Positions 1 through 8,993 are shown, counted from the stretch's first letter. The stretch is 64,000 nt of DNA from Agrilactobacillus composti DSM 18527 = JCM 14202 (GCF_001436375.1 NZ_AZGA01000011.1:1-64000), one strand, 5' to 3'. The notes: generated by a model not told the origin, from the sequence alone. Made by a program: numbers and translations.

Positions 1-42
1 TCGGTACTTTTAGGAACTATTTGGAACGCCTGAATTTATAAA

Positions 43-114
43 TTGGGTAAGTAGGGATCGAACCTACAAATTGCGGATTCAGAGTCCGCTGCCTTACCAT
101 TTGGCGATTACCCA
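43..114 (-). tRNA. tRNA-Gln (CUG anticodon)
   Basis: Reverse-strand cloverleaf: acceptor TGGGTAA pairs with TTACCCA, T-arm stem GTAGG/CCTAC encloses a 7-base loop, and the anticodon stem GCGGA/TCCGC encloses CTCTGAA, so the anticodon is CTG, reading CAG. The weak U1-A72 first pair suits tRNA-Gln. CCA is not encoded. The first 42 bases of the window, beyond its 3' end, hold nothing I can identify. Confidence 0.93.
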
Positions 115-134
115 ATGAAATTTACAACTTTTAT

Positions 135-163
135 AGTATATGAAATATCACAAAGTTTGTCAA
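135..163 (-). promoter_or_regulatory. Sigma-A promoter of tRNA-Gln
   Basis: On the reverse strand TTGACA and TATACT are separated by 17 bases, close to consensus, and the predicted transcription start lies about 12 bases before the tRNA 5' end. Confidence 0.8.
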
Positions 164-200
164 TTACATATTGTTAATTTCTTGGGTAATGTTACTTATT

Positions 201-404
201 TCAGGGTGTTGCGGGCTTAAGTTCAGGGGTTGGATGAATTTCCGAAAAAACGAAATCCAGCTTGCCCGTTGGTTGAATATAAACAATGAGTTTCGTGTTT
301 GCCAAATCCATTGTTTCAAAGTGTATTGCAAAAACCTCATCTTGGTGATTTTCATACAATGCTTGCTGATTAATGGTTAAACCGGGGTTACGAAATAGAT
401 CCAT
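201..404 (-). CDS. Small protein of unknown function
   Basis: A 67-residue soluble protein starting MDLFRNPG and ending in a Pro-rich tail; no family recognised. I chose the ATG at 404 because GGGAGG lies 8 bases before it; the GTG at 413 overlaps that ribosome site. It follows the 437..916 gene by 32 bases on the same strand, so they are probably co-transcribed. No terminator is visible after it, and transcription may continue into tRNA-Gln. Confidence 0.6.
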   Translation of the reverse strand: MDLFRNPGLTINQQALYENHQDEVFAIHFETMDLANTKLIVYIQPTGKLDFVFSEIHPTPELKPATP

Positions 405-436
405 TTCAAACACCTCCCAAAGAAGTTGCTAAAAAA

Positions 437-916
437 TTAGCGGTTGGCCGTATCCAGCAATTGTTGGGTTAAATAGCGGGGGTCATTTTCAGGTGGCAAA
501 ACTTTGACTGGAAAGTTATCATGCACATTTTGCACAGCTTGTTGTAAATTCCCCTTAGAAATGACCTGCTTTTCAAGTGCGGCCTGAACAGCTGTGAATA
601 AATCGGATCTTGCAACTGAATCATATTGTAAAGCTGGGTAACTGTCAAATAAATACAACTTAGACAGACGAGCCAATAAAAGATCAGTCGTTTGATTGGC
701 TTTGGCACTGATTGATTCCAGGATCGTTAAGAAAACCCAAACTGTGTGTAAGTGTTGCTGAGCGTATTCCCAACTGATTTGTTTATCCAGAATTTCTGCG
801 ATAATGCTGTAGTCTGAGCGGGACAGGACTTGCATATTTTCTAGCACAAATTCTGTGTTGATAGCTTGTGTTAAGCCATAACGATCTAATAGTTTTTGAC
901 TGCGATATTGACTCAT
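437..916 (-). CDS. Hypothetical protein, 159 aa
   Basis: Starts MSQYRSQKLLDRYGL. It is mostly helical in appearance, without signal peptide or membrane segment, and I recognise no domain. The start at 916 has GAGG 8 bases upstream. The frame stays open to 1003, but that extension runs through the terminator at 959..989, so the longer form is unlikely. It heads a two-gene leftward unit with the 201..404 gene. Confidence 0.65.
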   Translation of the reverse strand: MSQYRSQKLLDRYGLTQAINTEFVLENMQVLSRSDYSIIAEILDKQISWEYAQQHLHTVWVFLTILESISAKANQTTDLLLARLSKLYLFDSYPALQYDSVARSDLFTAVQAALEKQVISKGNLQQAVQNVHDNFPVKVLPPENDPRYLTQQLLDTANR

Positions 917-958
917 AATGGATACCTCATGATTTTTAGGAGAATGGCTACTGAATAC

Positions 959-989
959 AAAAAAAGCGAACCTAGTATTTAGATTCGCA
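959..989 (-). terminator. Rho-independent terminator
   Basis: Reverse-strand 9-bp stem from GCGAATCTA to TAGGTTCGC (one T-G pair) with a 5-base loop, followed by a run of T. It ends the transcript of the zinc-ribbon gene. Confidence 0.8.
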
Positions 990-1008
990 TTTTCAGGGTT
1001 CAACTGAC

Positions 1009-1206
1009 TTAGTCTATTTTATGATTTTGAATTGATGAACTGTTCCAGAGCAACTTCCGTTTGCGTTCATTCCAAAATGTTTCTTTCATGTCACGATAAT
1101 AGATATGGACATGACAATTTGGACATTCTTTAAGACCATAAGCCATCGGTTGATGACATTCTGGACAAACAAAGTCTTTTGAAGTTTGATCCTGTGATTC
1201 AGACAT
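1009..1206 (-). CDS. Zinc-ribbon protein, 65 aa
   Basis: A small protein with two CxxC knuckles (C14-x2-C17 and C28-x2-C31) forming a probable zinc ribbon, then a basic tail containing NERKRK. The role is unknown; nucleic-acid or protein binding is only an inference from the fold. A purine-rich AAAGGA lies 9 bases before the ATG. It lies 36 bases after the HicB-like gene, probably in the same transcript, which stops at the terminator just downstream. Confidence 0.7.
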   Translation of the reverse strand: MSESQDQTSKDFVCPECHQPMAYGLKECPNCHVHIYYRDMKETFWNERKRKLLWNSSSIQNHKID

Positions 1207-1242
1207 AATAACAAATCCTTTATTATTTATTAAAGCAGTAGC

Positions 1243-1632
1243 TTACGATATAATTTGATAATTAATCAGCTTGCTAAGCATATCGGCTTCTTGGTTAACG
1301 TGGGCAGCGGTGGTTTGTGGCAAAATAAAGGCTGTCTCCATTTTGTGGGGATCTAAGTCGCCAGTGACTGTGATTAAAGAGTAAAAGGTATTTTCACTCA
1401 TATCAACTGTATCAACCGTTCTAAACGTATATGCCTTAATTTTATCCAGGTTGTCCGAAAACGGCAACAAGAAGTTCGCAAGAACGCGATAAGAGTAATA
1501 AACAGTTTCTTCGTAAGTTTTACCTTTGGCGAAGATCTGAGGGATATTGATAAAATTGATTGTGTAGCCATCATTAGTCTTGGTGTTTTTGACGCCAAAA
1601 ACAAAATTTTGATTGGATTCAGCTTGAATCAT
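1243..1632 (-). CDS. Orphan HicB-like protein
   Basis: A 129-residue protein whose N-terminal third follows the HicB antitoxin pattern: DGY, four residues on F, then P, then G-x-T-x-EE and a hydrophobic helix (about residues 19-60). HicB proteins usually neutralise HicA, a small mRNA-interferase toxin, but no HicA-like gene flanks it, and no C-terminal DNA-binding domain is obvious. The rest (about 65-129) is unrecognised. The ATG at 1632 has GGAGG 7 bases upstream; an upstream in-frame TTG overlaps the site and was not used. Confidence 0.6.
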   Translation of the reverse strand: MIQAESNQNFVFGVKNTKTNDGYTINFINIPQIFAKGKTYEETVYYSYRVLANFLLPFSDNLDKIKAYTFRTVDTVDMSENTFYSLITVTGDLDPHKMETAFILPQTTAAHVNQEADMLSKLINYQIIS

Positions 1633-1692
1633 AAACAATCCTCCGAATTGGTGAGAAGTTTTCTTGGTCTGTCATTTCTTAATCATATTCTA

Positions 1693-1721
1693 ATATTAAA
1701 GGTTTTTTACCGATTTAGCAA
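1693..1721 (-). promoter_or_regulatory. Promoter of the HicB-like gene
   Basis: Reverse-strand TTGCTA and TAATAT with a 17-base spacer, about 60 bases before the start codon. It faces away from the tRNA-Gly promoter. Confidence 0.6.
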
Positions 1722-1781
1722 GGGAAATTGTCGATTAATCATTAGAAAACGATAAGAATGTTATAATCTTGCAAAAGTTGA

Positions 1782-1810
1782 TTTACTTTTTAAAATCGAG
1801 CTGGTAAAAT
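1782..1810 (+). promoter_or_regulatory. Promoter of tRNA-Gly
   Basis: TTTACT, 17 bases, then TAAAAT preceded by TGG (extended -10). The predicted start lies just before the tRNA. Confidence 0.65.
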
Positions 1811-1821
1811 AGTACAAGTAC

Positions 1822-1892
1822 GCGGGTGTAGTTTAGTGGTAAAATCCCAGCTTCCCAAGCTGAAGTCGCGAGTCCGATTCTCGTCACCCGCT
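1822..1892 (+). tRNA. tRNA-Gly (CCC anticodon)
   Basis: Acceptor GCGGGTG pairs with CACCCGC, with U as discriminator. The anticodon loop TTCCCAA gives CCC, reading GGG. CCA is not encoded. A single-gene transcript: own promoter upstream, terminator 20 bases downstream. Confidence 0.94.
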
Positions 1893-1911
1893 TTAAATAA
1901 CTTTCTGTGTT

Positions 1912-1940
1912 AGACCAATGCTGTGGTGTTGGTCTTTTTT
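1912..1940 (+). terminator. Terminator of tRNA-Gly
   Basis: AGACCAA pairs with TTGGTCT, followed by T6. Confidence 0.85.
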
Positions 1941-1960
1941 GATGCCTTAATTAACAAGTT

Positions 1961-2893
1961 CTATGCAGATTCATCTGAGTCATGGGGGAGTTTTTCTTGC
2001 CGGTGATTAACCGCAATCAAGCAGAGCACGGTGATGACAATTAAGCTACTCCCGACTAAATCACTCACGGTAAAGCTCACACCTAAAACGGTAACCGCCA
2101 GAATGGTGGCTGACAAGGGTTCAAAGGCATCTAAAATACTGGCCAGCGTTGTAGAAATATACTTGAGACTGGTTAAATAAAAAACATACGCCAACAAGGT
2201 GCCGAAAATAACCACGAAGCCAATGGCAGCAAAGTCCTTACCGCTCAAATGCAAAGGTGTCTGCCAAAATGGTTGAATGCTATTAAAGATGATGCCACCT
2301 AACAACATCGCCCAAGTCATGACGATCAACGGGGGATAATGTTCCAACAGTTTCACCGGCAATAAGGTATTAGTTGCCACTGCCACACCTGAAAGTAAGC
2401 CCCAAAATAGCGCTAATGGAGATATCACCAAATGCCGACTGTTACCATGGGTCACTAATAAGTAAGTCCCTAAAATCGTCAAAATGATAGCGATGATTTC
2501 AATTAAGTTAGGTCGCTGCCTTTTGGCAATCAAAAGCCAAAGGGTAATGAAAATGGGACCGGTGAATTGTAAAACCGTGGCCGTAGCAGCGTTGGTGAAA
2601 TTTATGGCCACAAAATAAGTGTATTGGGACATAATAACGCCAAAAACTGCAAAAAGTAGCAGTGAAACAACATTGGTTTTACGCTTCCAAATTGACCAGA
2701 GATCACGCTTGGTCACTAAGCAATAGCCAAAAAGTAATAGACCACTACCCAATAGGCGCACGCTGGTTAACCAAAAAGGGGATATGGGTAGATTTTCAAA
2801 GAGATGCTGGGCAATAACGCCGGAAATACCCCAAAAAGTTGCCCCCACACCAGCCAGTAACATACCCAATAAGGCACTGTTTTTATGTAACAT
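1961..2893 (-). CDS. EamA-family (DMT) transporter
   Basis: A 310-residue integral membrane protein with about ten hydrophobic helices in two EamA repeats (roughly 9-140 and 155-295), the usual layout of drug/metabolite transporters. The first helix carries the family-like GATFWGISG. The substrate cannot be told; relatives export amino acids, other metabolites or drugs. The tail from about 297 is hydrophilic. AGGAG precedes the ATG by 6 bases. It is a single gene, divergent from argS. Confidence 0.88.
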   Translation of the reverse strand: MLHKNSALLGMLLAGVGATFWGISGVIAQHLFENLPISPFWLTSVRLLGSGLLLFGYCLVTKRDLWSIWKRKTNVVSLLLFAVFGVIMSQYTYFVAINFTNAATATVLQFTGPIFITLWLLIAKRQRPNLIEIIAIILTILGTYLLVTHGNSRHLVISPLALFWGLLSGVAVATNTLLPVKLLEHYPPLIVMTWAMLLGGIIFNSIQPFWQTPLHLSGKDFAAIGFVVIFGTLLAYVFYLTSLKYISTTLASILDAFEPLSATILAVTVLGVSFTVSDLVGSSLIVITVLCLIAVNHRQEKLPHDSDESA

Positions 2894-2983
2894 GATTTAC
2901 TCCTATGATCATAAATTCTAAACCTTAAATAGCGTACCACATCCTTGGCGGTGAAGGGGAAATAATTTTTCGACTGGCGCGGG

Positions 2984-3013
2984 TTGACAAGGTTAGACAC
3001 TTTACATTAGAAT
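2984..3013 (+). promoter_or_regulatory. Promoter of argS-argR
   Basis: TTGACA, 18 bases, TAGAAT; the predicted start falls just before Stem I of the T-box. Confidence 0.7.
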
Positions 3014-3023
3014 AAGAAAGAAA

Positions 3024-3209
3024 TCTAGAGAATAAGCTAATAATTGAGGGATATAGTGACTGGGTGATAGTGAAAACCCAGCGATTCAAGTTAGCAGTCG
3101 CGCCCTAGACCTAAATCAAGTATATATTAAGTGGGCTTTTGAGCCAATTAGAGTGGTACCGCGGAATTTTTCGTCTCTTCTGTAAGTTAATTTACAGGGG
3201 AGCTTTTTT
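3024..3209 (+). promoter_or_regulatory. T-box leader (Arg) of argS
   Basis: Stem I is closed by TCTAG (3024-3028) with CTAGA (3105-3109). Just before the closing strand lies CGC (3099-3101), an Arg codon followed by G, the candidate specifier. The T-box sequence GAGTGGTACCGCGG is at 3151-3164. The terminator stem spans 3175-3202 and a T-run ends at 3209. Uncharged tRNA-Arg should stabilise the antiterminator and allow argS transcription. The class is certain; the specifier is an inference. Confidence 0.9.
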
Positions 3210-3226
3210 AATATTAGGAGGCAGTT

Positions 3227-4918
3227 ATGGAGTTTAAACAACAAGTGATTTCAGCATTACAGCCAGTTTTAGGCGACAATGTGGACGAAGCAACTTTGAG
3301 CAAGTTAATCGAAGTGCCTAAGAATTCTGAAATGGGTGATTATGCTTTTCCAACTTTTATATTAGCTAAGAGCCTGCATCAAGCACCACAACAAATTGCA
3401 GCTGATTTAGTCGCAAAAATTGATCAAGCACCCTTTGAAAAAGTCGTTGCGACAGGGCCTTATATTAACTTCTTTTTAAATAAAGCGGCTTTCAGTCAAG
3501 TGACACTACAAGAAGTACTGACTCAAAAACAAACTTATGGTGATCAAGATCTAGGCGAAGGTAAGTCTGTTCCCATCGACATGTCTTCACCTAATATTGC
3601 CAAGCCAATTTCGATGGGGCATTTGCGCTCCACAGTCATCGGCAATTCAATTGCTAAGATTTTAACAAAAACGAACTATCAACCTGTTAAGATCAACCAC
3701 TTAGGTGATTGGGGCACGCAATTCGGGAAATTGATCGTAGCTTATAAAAAGTGGGGTTCTGAAGCCGAAGTTAAGGCGGATCCCATCACAAACCTGCTGC
3801 GATATTATGTAAAATTCCATAAAGAAGATGTGGCGCATCCTGAACTCGATGAGGAAGCTCGGGAATGGTTTAAGAAATTAGAAGATGGTGACCAAGAGGC
3901 AACTGCACTTTGGCAATGGTTCCGTTCTGAATCACTCAAGGAATTCCAAAAGATTTATGACATGCTAGGGGTTGAATTTGATTCCTTCAATGGGGAAGCT
4001 TTTTATAATGACAAGATGGATGAAGTTGTCAACTTGTTGGCAGAAAAGCATTTGTTAGTTAAGAGCCAAGGCGCTGAAATTGTTGATTTATCAAAATACA
4101 ATTTAAATCCAGCCTTGATTCGCAAGTCTGATGGCGCCACACTTTATATGACCCGGGATTTGGCTGCAGCAATTTATCGCAAACGAACTTATCATTTTGT
4201 TAAATCATTATATGTTGTGGGTAATGAACAAAGCGAACATTTTAAACAATTAAAAGCTATTTTAAAGGATATGGGCTATGCTTGGGCGGACGATATCATT
4301 CATATTCCATTTGGCTTGATTACTGAAAATGGCAAGAAATTATCTACACGGCAAGGACGGGTCATTCTTTTGGAAAAAGTCTTAAATGATGCCATTGACC
4401 TGGCTAAACAGCAAATTGAAGCTAAGAATCCAACTTTGGCTAATAAAGATCAAGTTGCTAAAGAAGTCGGCGTTGGCGCCGTAATTTTCCATGATTTGAA
4501 AAATGATCGGATGGATAACTTTGATTTCAATTTGGAAGAAGTTGTCCGTTTTGAAGGCGAAACTGGTCCTTATGTCCAATATACAAATGCTCGGGCGCAG
4601 AGTATCTTGCGTAAGAGTGGGGTGGACGTGCCGGATACGGCAGAAACTGGGTTAGATGATCCGGCTGCTTGGGAAATCTTGAAATTATTAAATGATTATC
4701 CAAATGTGATTCAGCGGGCGTTGGCCGCCTATGAACCATCGGTGATTGCTAAGTACAGCTTGCACTTGGCTAAAAGCTTTAACAAGTATTATGCCCATAC
4801 TCGAGTTTTAGTAGATGATGGTCAATTAACAGCTAAGTTACGCCTAGTTAAGGCTGTTAGTACTGTTTTGGAAAATGCCTTAGGCTTGTTAGGCGTCGCC
4901 AGTCCAAAAGAAATGTAA
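3227..4918 (+). CDS. argS: Arginyl-tRNA synthetase
   Basis: Charges tRNA-Arg with arginine in the cytoplasm. The 563-residue class I enzyme has the N-terminal Add-1 tRNA-binding domain (about 1-90), the HIGH-type signature as SMGHLRST (about 130), the KMSKS counterpart as KLSTRQG (about 371), and a C-terminal helical DALR anticodon domain (about 445-563). The start follows AGGAGG by 5 bases. It is controlled by the T-box upstream and followed after 18 bases by argR, likely in one operon. Confidence 0.97.
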   Translation: MEFKQQVISALQPVLGDNVDEATLSKLIEVPKNSEMGDYAFPTFILAKSLHQAPQQIAADLVAKIDQAPFEKVVATGPYINFFLNKAAFSQVTLQEVLTQKQTYGDQDLGEGKSVPIDMSSPNIAKPISMGHLRSTVIGNSIAKILTKTNYQPVKINHLGDWGTQFGKLIVAYKKWGSEAEVKADPITNLLRYYVKFHKEDVAHPELDEEAREWFKKLEDGDQEATALWQWFRSESLKEFQKIYDMLGVEFDSFNGEAFYNDKMDEVVNLLAEKHLLVKSQGAEIVDLSKYNLNPALIRKSDGATLYMTRDLAAAIYRKRTYHFVKSLYVVGNEQSEHFKQLKAILKDMGYAWADDIIHIPFGLITENGKKLSTRQGRVILLEKVLNDAIDLAKQQIEAKNPTLANKDQVAKEVGVGAVIFHDLKNDRMDNFDFNLEEVVRFEGETGPYVQYTNARAQSILRKSGVDVPDTAETGLDDPAAWEILKLLNDYPNVIQRALAAYEPSVIAKYSLHLAKSFNKYYAHTRVLVDDGQLTAKLRLVKAVSTVLENALGLLGVASPKEM

Positions 4919-4936
4919 ATCATGAGGTAATGTCGT

Positions 4937-5392
4937 ATGAAAAAAACAGAACGTCAGATGATTTTAGAACAGATTATCCATCAGCATGTGGTCAGTACCC
5001 AAGATGAGCTATTGGCTTTGCTTAAAGATGAAGGTGTTGATGCAACCCAAGCAACAATTTCTCGAGATATTCGAGATCTACAAATTGTCAAAGCGCGGGA
5101 TGAAAGCGGCAATTTACGTTATATGATTTTTCAAGGTGATTCCGTCAGCAACGATGAACGGCTTGAAGATACGATCAGTAATGTGGTGTTGTCGGTGGTA
5201 CAAGTTCAATTTCTAAATGTTGTCAAAACATTACCTAGCAATGGCAATGTTTTAGCAGCTGTGATTGATGATTTATCAATGCCCGATGTTGTGGGGACCG
5301 TCGCTGGCCATGATACGGTGGTGATCATTTCGCCGGACAATGACGCCGCAAAACGGATGCACCAACGTATTTCAGATAACATCATCGAATAG
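4937..5392 (+). CDS. argR: Arginine repressor ArgR
   Basis: A 151-residue ArgR/AhrC family regulator. The N-terminal winged helix (about 1-70) contains the recognition segment ATISRDIRDLQ, and the C-terminal oligomerisation and arginine-binding domain (about 80-151) contains GTVAGHDTVV. In this family arginine-bound hexamers bind ARG boxes to repress biosynthesis or activate catabolism. It sits downstream of argS, so the T-box should also set ArgR levels. Many lactobacilli carry more than one ArgR paralogue; whether this one is the main repressor cannot be told here. Confidence 0.95.
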   Translation: MKKTERQMILEQIIHQHVVSTQDELLALLKDEGVDATQATISRDIRDLQIVKARDESGNLRYMIFQGDSVSNDERLEDTISNVVLSVVQVQFLNVVKTLPSNGNVLAAVIDDLSMPDVVGTVAGHDTVVIISPDNDAAKRMHQRISDNIIE

Positions 5393-5410
5393 TTTTTTTC
5401 AAACGCATTC

Positions 5411-5451
5411 AAATAGGCTGTCCGCCAGTGTTAGCGGGACAGCCTATTTTT
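5411..5451. terminator. Bidirectional terminator, argR / pseudouridine synthase
   Basis: Long inverted repeat with AAATAGGCTGTCC on the left and GGGACAGCCTATTT on the right, flanked by A- and T-runs, serving two convergent genes. The stop codon of the leftward gene (5444-5446) lies inside the stem. Confidence 0.88.
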
Positions 5452-6325
5452 CACTTAAAAAATGGTTAAATATTGCTGGATATGGCGTTTGAATGGCGAC
5501 TTGTTGGTCGGTGAAAGGTAGACTCAAATCAAGTTGGTAAGCATGCAACATTAATCTGGGAAAACTTTGTGGTGTTTCATAAAGGGGATCGCCAATAATC
5601 GGCGCGCCAATATGGGCTAAATGCACTCTAATTTGATGTGTTCGGCCAGTTTCCAAAGTGAGTTTTAGCAACTGATAGTTATTATTTTCTGCTAATATTT
5701 CATAACCGGTTTTAGCCGGCAGACCATCTGTGCGGACTTGACGCTTGCGCTTGTCATTGGGGTCAAGTCCAATGGGTGCTGTTATCTGACCAGTGGCCGG
5801 CAAGTTAGGATGGCGCTGAATCAAGGCGATGTAGTGACGGTGGATAATTTTATCACGAAATTTGGCGTTTAAAATTGGCACGACCAACGGATTTTTGGCA
5901 AATACAATCAGACCGCTGGTGGCCATATCTAAACGGTGTAAAATATAAGGTTTTTGTTTTGTCTGAGCCAAATAGCCGGCGACTTGATTTAATAATGTTC
6001 CCCGTTCCCCTGGTTGGTTAGGGTGGGTTTTGATATTGGCGGGTTTAGCCACTACGATGAGATCTTGATCTTCAAAAAAGATAGTCAGACCATTAAAATC
6101 ATCCACTAGGTAATCTTGCTCGGAGGCCAGTTTGGTGAACCGTAAGGTAATTTTATCCTGCGCGTGGAGGCGTGAGTTAAAGGGTTGATAGACATCATTA
6201 ACTAAGATATTATGATCAATTCTTAAAAAATGTTGCCATTTTTTGGGAATAAACCAACGTTTTAATTGTTGACGTATCCCCGTGGTTTGGTAATTGTCCG
6301 GTAATATAATTGTTCTAGTAATCAT
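5444..6325 (-). CDS. RluA/RluD-family pseudouridine synthase
   Basis: Converts specific uridines in rRNA or tRNA to pseudouridine. The 293-residue protein has a short N-terminal S4-like segment (about 1-70) and the catalytic domain (about 85-290) with the signature HRLDMATSG, whose Asp is the family nucleophile, then GRTHQIRVH. Length and layout fit the RluD/YlyB/YjbO group; the exact target is not predictable. The start has GAGG 5 bases upstream. It converges on argR. Confidence 0.92.
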   Translation of the reverse strand: MITRTIILPDNYQTTGIRQQLKRWFIPKKWQHFLRIDHNILVNDVYQPFNSRLHAQDKITLRFTKLASEQDYLVDDFNGLTIFFEDQDLIVVAKPANIKTHPNQPGERGTLLNQVAGYLAQTKQKPYILHRLDMATSGLIVFAKNPLVVPILNAKFRDKIIHRHYIALIQRHPNLPATGQITAPIGLDPNDKRKRQVRTDGLPAKTGYEILAENNNYQLLKLTLETGRTHQIRVHLAHIGAPIIGDPLYETPQSFPRLMLHAYQLDLSLPFTDQQVAIQTPYPAIFNHFLSEK

Positions 6326-6429
6326 GGCAACCTCATTTGTTTTAAAATCCTTCTAAAGGCGGGTGTGGTCAATGCCATTTAATGTTACAATATTTGAAGT
6401 ATTTTTGTAAATTAAATTGGAGTTAATGT

Positions 6430-8562
6430 ATGAATAATCCAAATAATCCAGCACCATTTAAGAAATATGCTTTACAATTTTGGCAGTGGTTTAAGGCCGT
6501 ATGGCATCGATTTTGGCATTTCATGCGCTTGCTAAATCATCGCTTTCAGCTAGTTCGGTGGATTTTATTGATCGGGCTAGTGCTATTCTTTTGTTTAAGT
6601 GCTTTTTTAACTTACAAGGCCAAGACATCAGATGTTCAAGATTTAAAATCCGCCCTTAAGACCACCACAACGATCTATGATTCGCAAAATCAAAAGGCGG
6701 GGTCACTGTACTCACAAAAAGGTACTTTTGTGGAATTAAACCAGATTTCAAAGAATGTACCTAAAGCAGTTATTTCAACTGAAGATCGCAGCTTTTATAC
6801 TAATCCCGGTTTCGATATCAAAGGGATTGCTCGGTCTGTCCTCAGCTATGTGATTCACCGAGGACAAATTACCGGTGGAGGGAGTACGTTGACCCAGCAG
6901 TTGGCTAAAAATGCCTTGCTGACCCAGCAACAAACCTTTTCTCGAAAACTAGAAGAGTTATTCCTGGCCATTGAAATCAATCGCGTGTATTCAAAAGATG
7001 ATATCATGACCATGTATTTAAATAACGCTTACTTTGGCAATGGAGTTTGGGGGGTTCAAGATGCCGCTCAAAAATACTTCGGCAAAAATGCTGCGGATTT
7101 AACCGTTTCTGAAAGTGCCACGTTTGCGGCCATGTTGCGCTCGCCAAGTTACTATAATCCCATTAATCATATGGATAATGCCATTTCAAGGCGTAATCTA
7201 GTGTTGGATTTAATGGTGGATAATAAGCAATTAACTTCCCAAGAAGCCAGTGCGGCCAAACAGCAGCAACTCACATTAAATGATACTTATGCCCAAAGTG
7301 ACGGGTATCGCTATCCTTATTTCTTTGATGCGGTGATTGATGAAGCTATCAATCGTTATGGCCTTAAAGAAGAAGACATCATGAATAAAGGCTATCGCAT
7401 TTATACGACGTTGGATCAGACGCAACAAGCTGCCATGCAGCGGTCCTTTAACCAGGATTGGGCATTTCCGGCTGATGCTGCTGATGGGACCCCGGTTCAA
7501 GGCGGTTCCATCGCCGTTGATCCTAAAAATGGCTATGTTACGGCGGTGGTCGGTGGCCGTGGCGATCATGTTTTCCGAGGTTTAAACCGTGCAACGCAAA
7601 TTAAACGGCAACCTGGTTCGACCATGAAGCCTTTAGCTATCTATGAACCGGCGTTGGAATCTGGTTATCACTATGACAGTGTTTTGCAAGATAAACTGAC
7701 TAGTTATGGCAAGAATCACTATACGCCGGGCAATGCAGATAATACGTATGCCGGACAAGTGCCAATGTATGTGGCTTTGGCCCAAAGCAAAAATGCCCCG
7801 GCAGCCTGGCTGCTAGACAAAATAGGGGTAAAAAAAGGCGTGGGTGCTGTTGAAAAATTTGGCATCAATGTACCTGAGTCTGATCAGAACTTAGCCTTTG
7901 GCCTGGGTGGTTGGGGCAAAGGTGTTTCCCCTTACCAAATGGCCCGGGCATATACCGCTTTTGCCAATAATGGCAAATTAGCCAATACGCACTTTATCAC
8001 AAAGATTGTAGATGCCACTGGCGCGGTTATCGTGGATAATAGCGATTTAAAGAGTAAGCAAGTCATTTCTAGCAGTCATGCTAAAGAAATGACCAGTATG
8101 CTGTTAGATGTCTTTAAAAACGGCACTGGGCAAACTGCGAAACCAAGTGGCTATACAGTTGCTGGTAAGACTGGAAGTACCGAAGTACCGGATAGTTACG
8201 GCTATGGTACCAAGGATCAATGGATTGTGGGTTATACCCCAAATATTGTCGTTGCAACTTGGATCGGTTTTGATAATACTGATCAAACTCATTTCTTAAA
8301 GGGGATTAGTGAGCAAGGTGTGGCGCCTATTTTTAAATTAGAAATGGAAAACATCTTGCCAAATGATGGGGATTATCAATTTAATACACAACCGGCTTCC
8401 ACCATCGCTGCCGACGAAAATGCCAATAATAAAGGTAATTGGTTCGATGATATTGGCAAGAATATCGAAGATGGCATCGAAAATGGAAAAAATGTGTTAA
8501 AGAATGCCCAAGAAAAAGCTAATGAATGGTATAATGATTTGAAATCGTTTTTTGGTAACTAA
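6430..8562 (+). CDS. Class A penicillin-binding protein (PBP1A type)
   Basis: Bifunctional peptidoglycan synthase of 710 residues: polymerises glycan strands and cross-links stem peptides outside the membrane. A cytoplasmic aromatic and basic tail is followed by one membrane helix (about 43-62). The GT51 glycosyltransferase has EDRSFY (catalytic Glu118) and GGSTLTQQLAKN. The transpeptidase has STMK with nucleophile Ser397, an SKN motif, and KTG at 580-582. The hydrophilic Asn-rich C-terminus (about 650-710) is typical of lactobacillar PBP1A. GGAG lies 7 bases before the ATG. yheA follows 23 bases later. Confidence 0.95.
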   Translation: MNNPNNPAPFKKYALQFWQWFKAVWHRFWHFMRLLNHRFQLVRWILLIGLVLFFCLSAFLTYKAKTSDVQDLKSALKTTTTIYDSQNQKAGSLYSQKGTFVELNQISKNVPKAVISTEDRSFYTNPGFDIKGIARSVLSYVIHRGQITGGGSTLTQQLAKNALLTQQQTFSRKLEELFLAIEINRVYSKDDIMTMYLNNAYFGNGVWGVQDAAQKYFGKNAADLTVSESATFAAMLRSPSYYNPINHMDNAISRRNLVLDLMVDNKQLTSQEASAAKQQQLTLNDTYAQSDGYRYPYFFDAVIDEAINRYGLKEEDIMNKGYRIYTTLDQTQQAAMQRSFNQDWAFPADAADGTPVQGGSIAVDPKNGYVTAVVGGRGDHVFRGLNRATQIKRQPGSTMKPLAIYEPALESGYHYDSVLQDKLTSYGKNHYTPGNADNTYAGQVPMYVALAQSKNAPAAWLLDKIGVKKGVGAVEKFGINVPESDQNLAFGLGGWGKGVSPYQMARAYTAFANNGKLANTHFITKIVDATGAVIVDNSDLKSKQVISSSHAKEMTSMLLDVFKNGTGQTAKPSGYTVAGKTGSTEVPDSYGYGTKDQWIVGYTPNIVVATWIGFDNTDQTHFLKGISEQGVAPIFKLEMENILPNDGDYQFNTQPASTIAADENANNKGNWFDDIGKNIEDGIENGKNVLKNAQEKANEWYNDLKSFFGN

Positions 8563-8585
8563 ATCACAATTTAAAGGAGATCGAC

Positions 8586-8933
8586 ATGGCTGTTAATATT
8601 TATGATACTGCAAACAAATTAGAGGAAGAATTACAACAAACCGAAGAATTCATGCTGTTGCAAAAAGCTTTTGCTGATGTTAAAAAGGATGATTTTGCCT
8701 TTGCAACATTCAAGAAATTCCAACAACTTCAAATGGAATTACAACAACAACAAATGAATGGTGAAGAAATCTCTGATGACAAGATCAAAGAAATTCAAGA
8801 TATGAGCGAACAATTATCTAAATATGACTCTATCAAGGGCCTGATGGATACTGAACGTAAAATGAGCACTTTGATGGATGATTTAAACCGGATCATCTCT
8901 AAACCAATTGCTGACATTTATAAATTACAGTAA
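8586..8933 (+). CDS. yheA: YheA (YlbF/YmcA superfamily)
   Basis: A 115-residue, almost wholly helical, Gln- and Lys-rich protein of the Com_YlbF (formerly DUF964) family, UPF0342 group. Its relatives YlbF, YmcA and YaaT act with RNase Y in Bacillus; YheA itself has no firmly assigned role. The neighbours yhaO, yhaN and yhaM keep the Bacillus order. AAAGGAG lies 7 bases before the ATG. A terminator follows, so yhaO has its own transcription start. Confidence 0.88.
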   Translation: MAVNIYDTANKLEEELQQTEEFMLLQKAFADVKKDDFAFATFKKFQQLQMELQQQQMNGEEISDDKIKEIQDMSEQLSKYDSIKGLMDTERKMSTLMDDLNRIISKPIADIYKLQ

Positions 8934-8952
8934 GCTTTAAGCTTTGAATTTG

Positions 8953-8993
8953 AATATTTCCACTGCGATTTTTGCAGCTGGGAATATTTTTTT
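8953..8993 (+). terminator. Terminator after yheA
   Basis: AATATTTCCA-CTGC pairs with GCAG-C-TGGGAATATT (one bulged base), then T7. Confidence 0.82.

Noticed and set aside
1-42. Possible attachment site or second tRNA beyond tRNA-Gln
   Set aside because: No repeat of the tRNA 3' end, no integrase and no cloverleaf can be seen in the short stretch available.
917-1003. Longer N-terminus for the 437..916 gene
   Set aside because: The extension crosses a terminator hairpin with T-run, and a good ribosome site precedes the internal ATG at 916.
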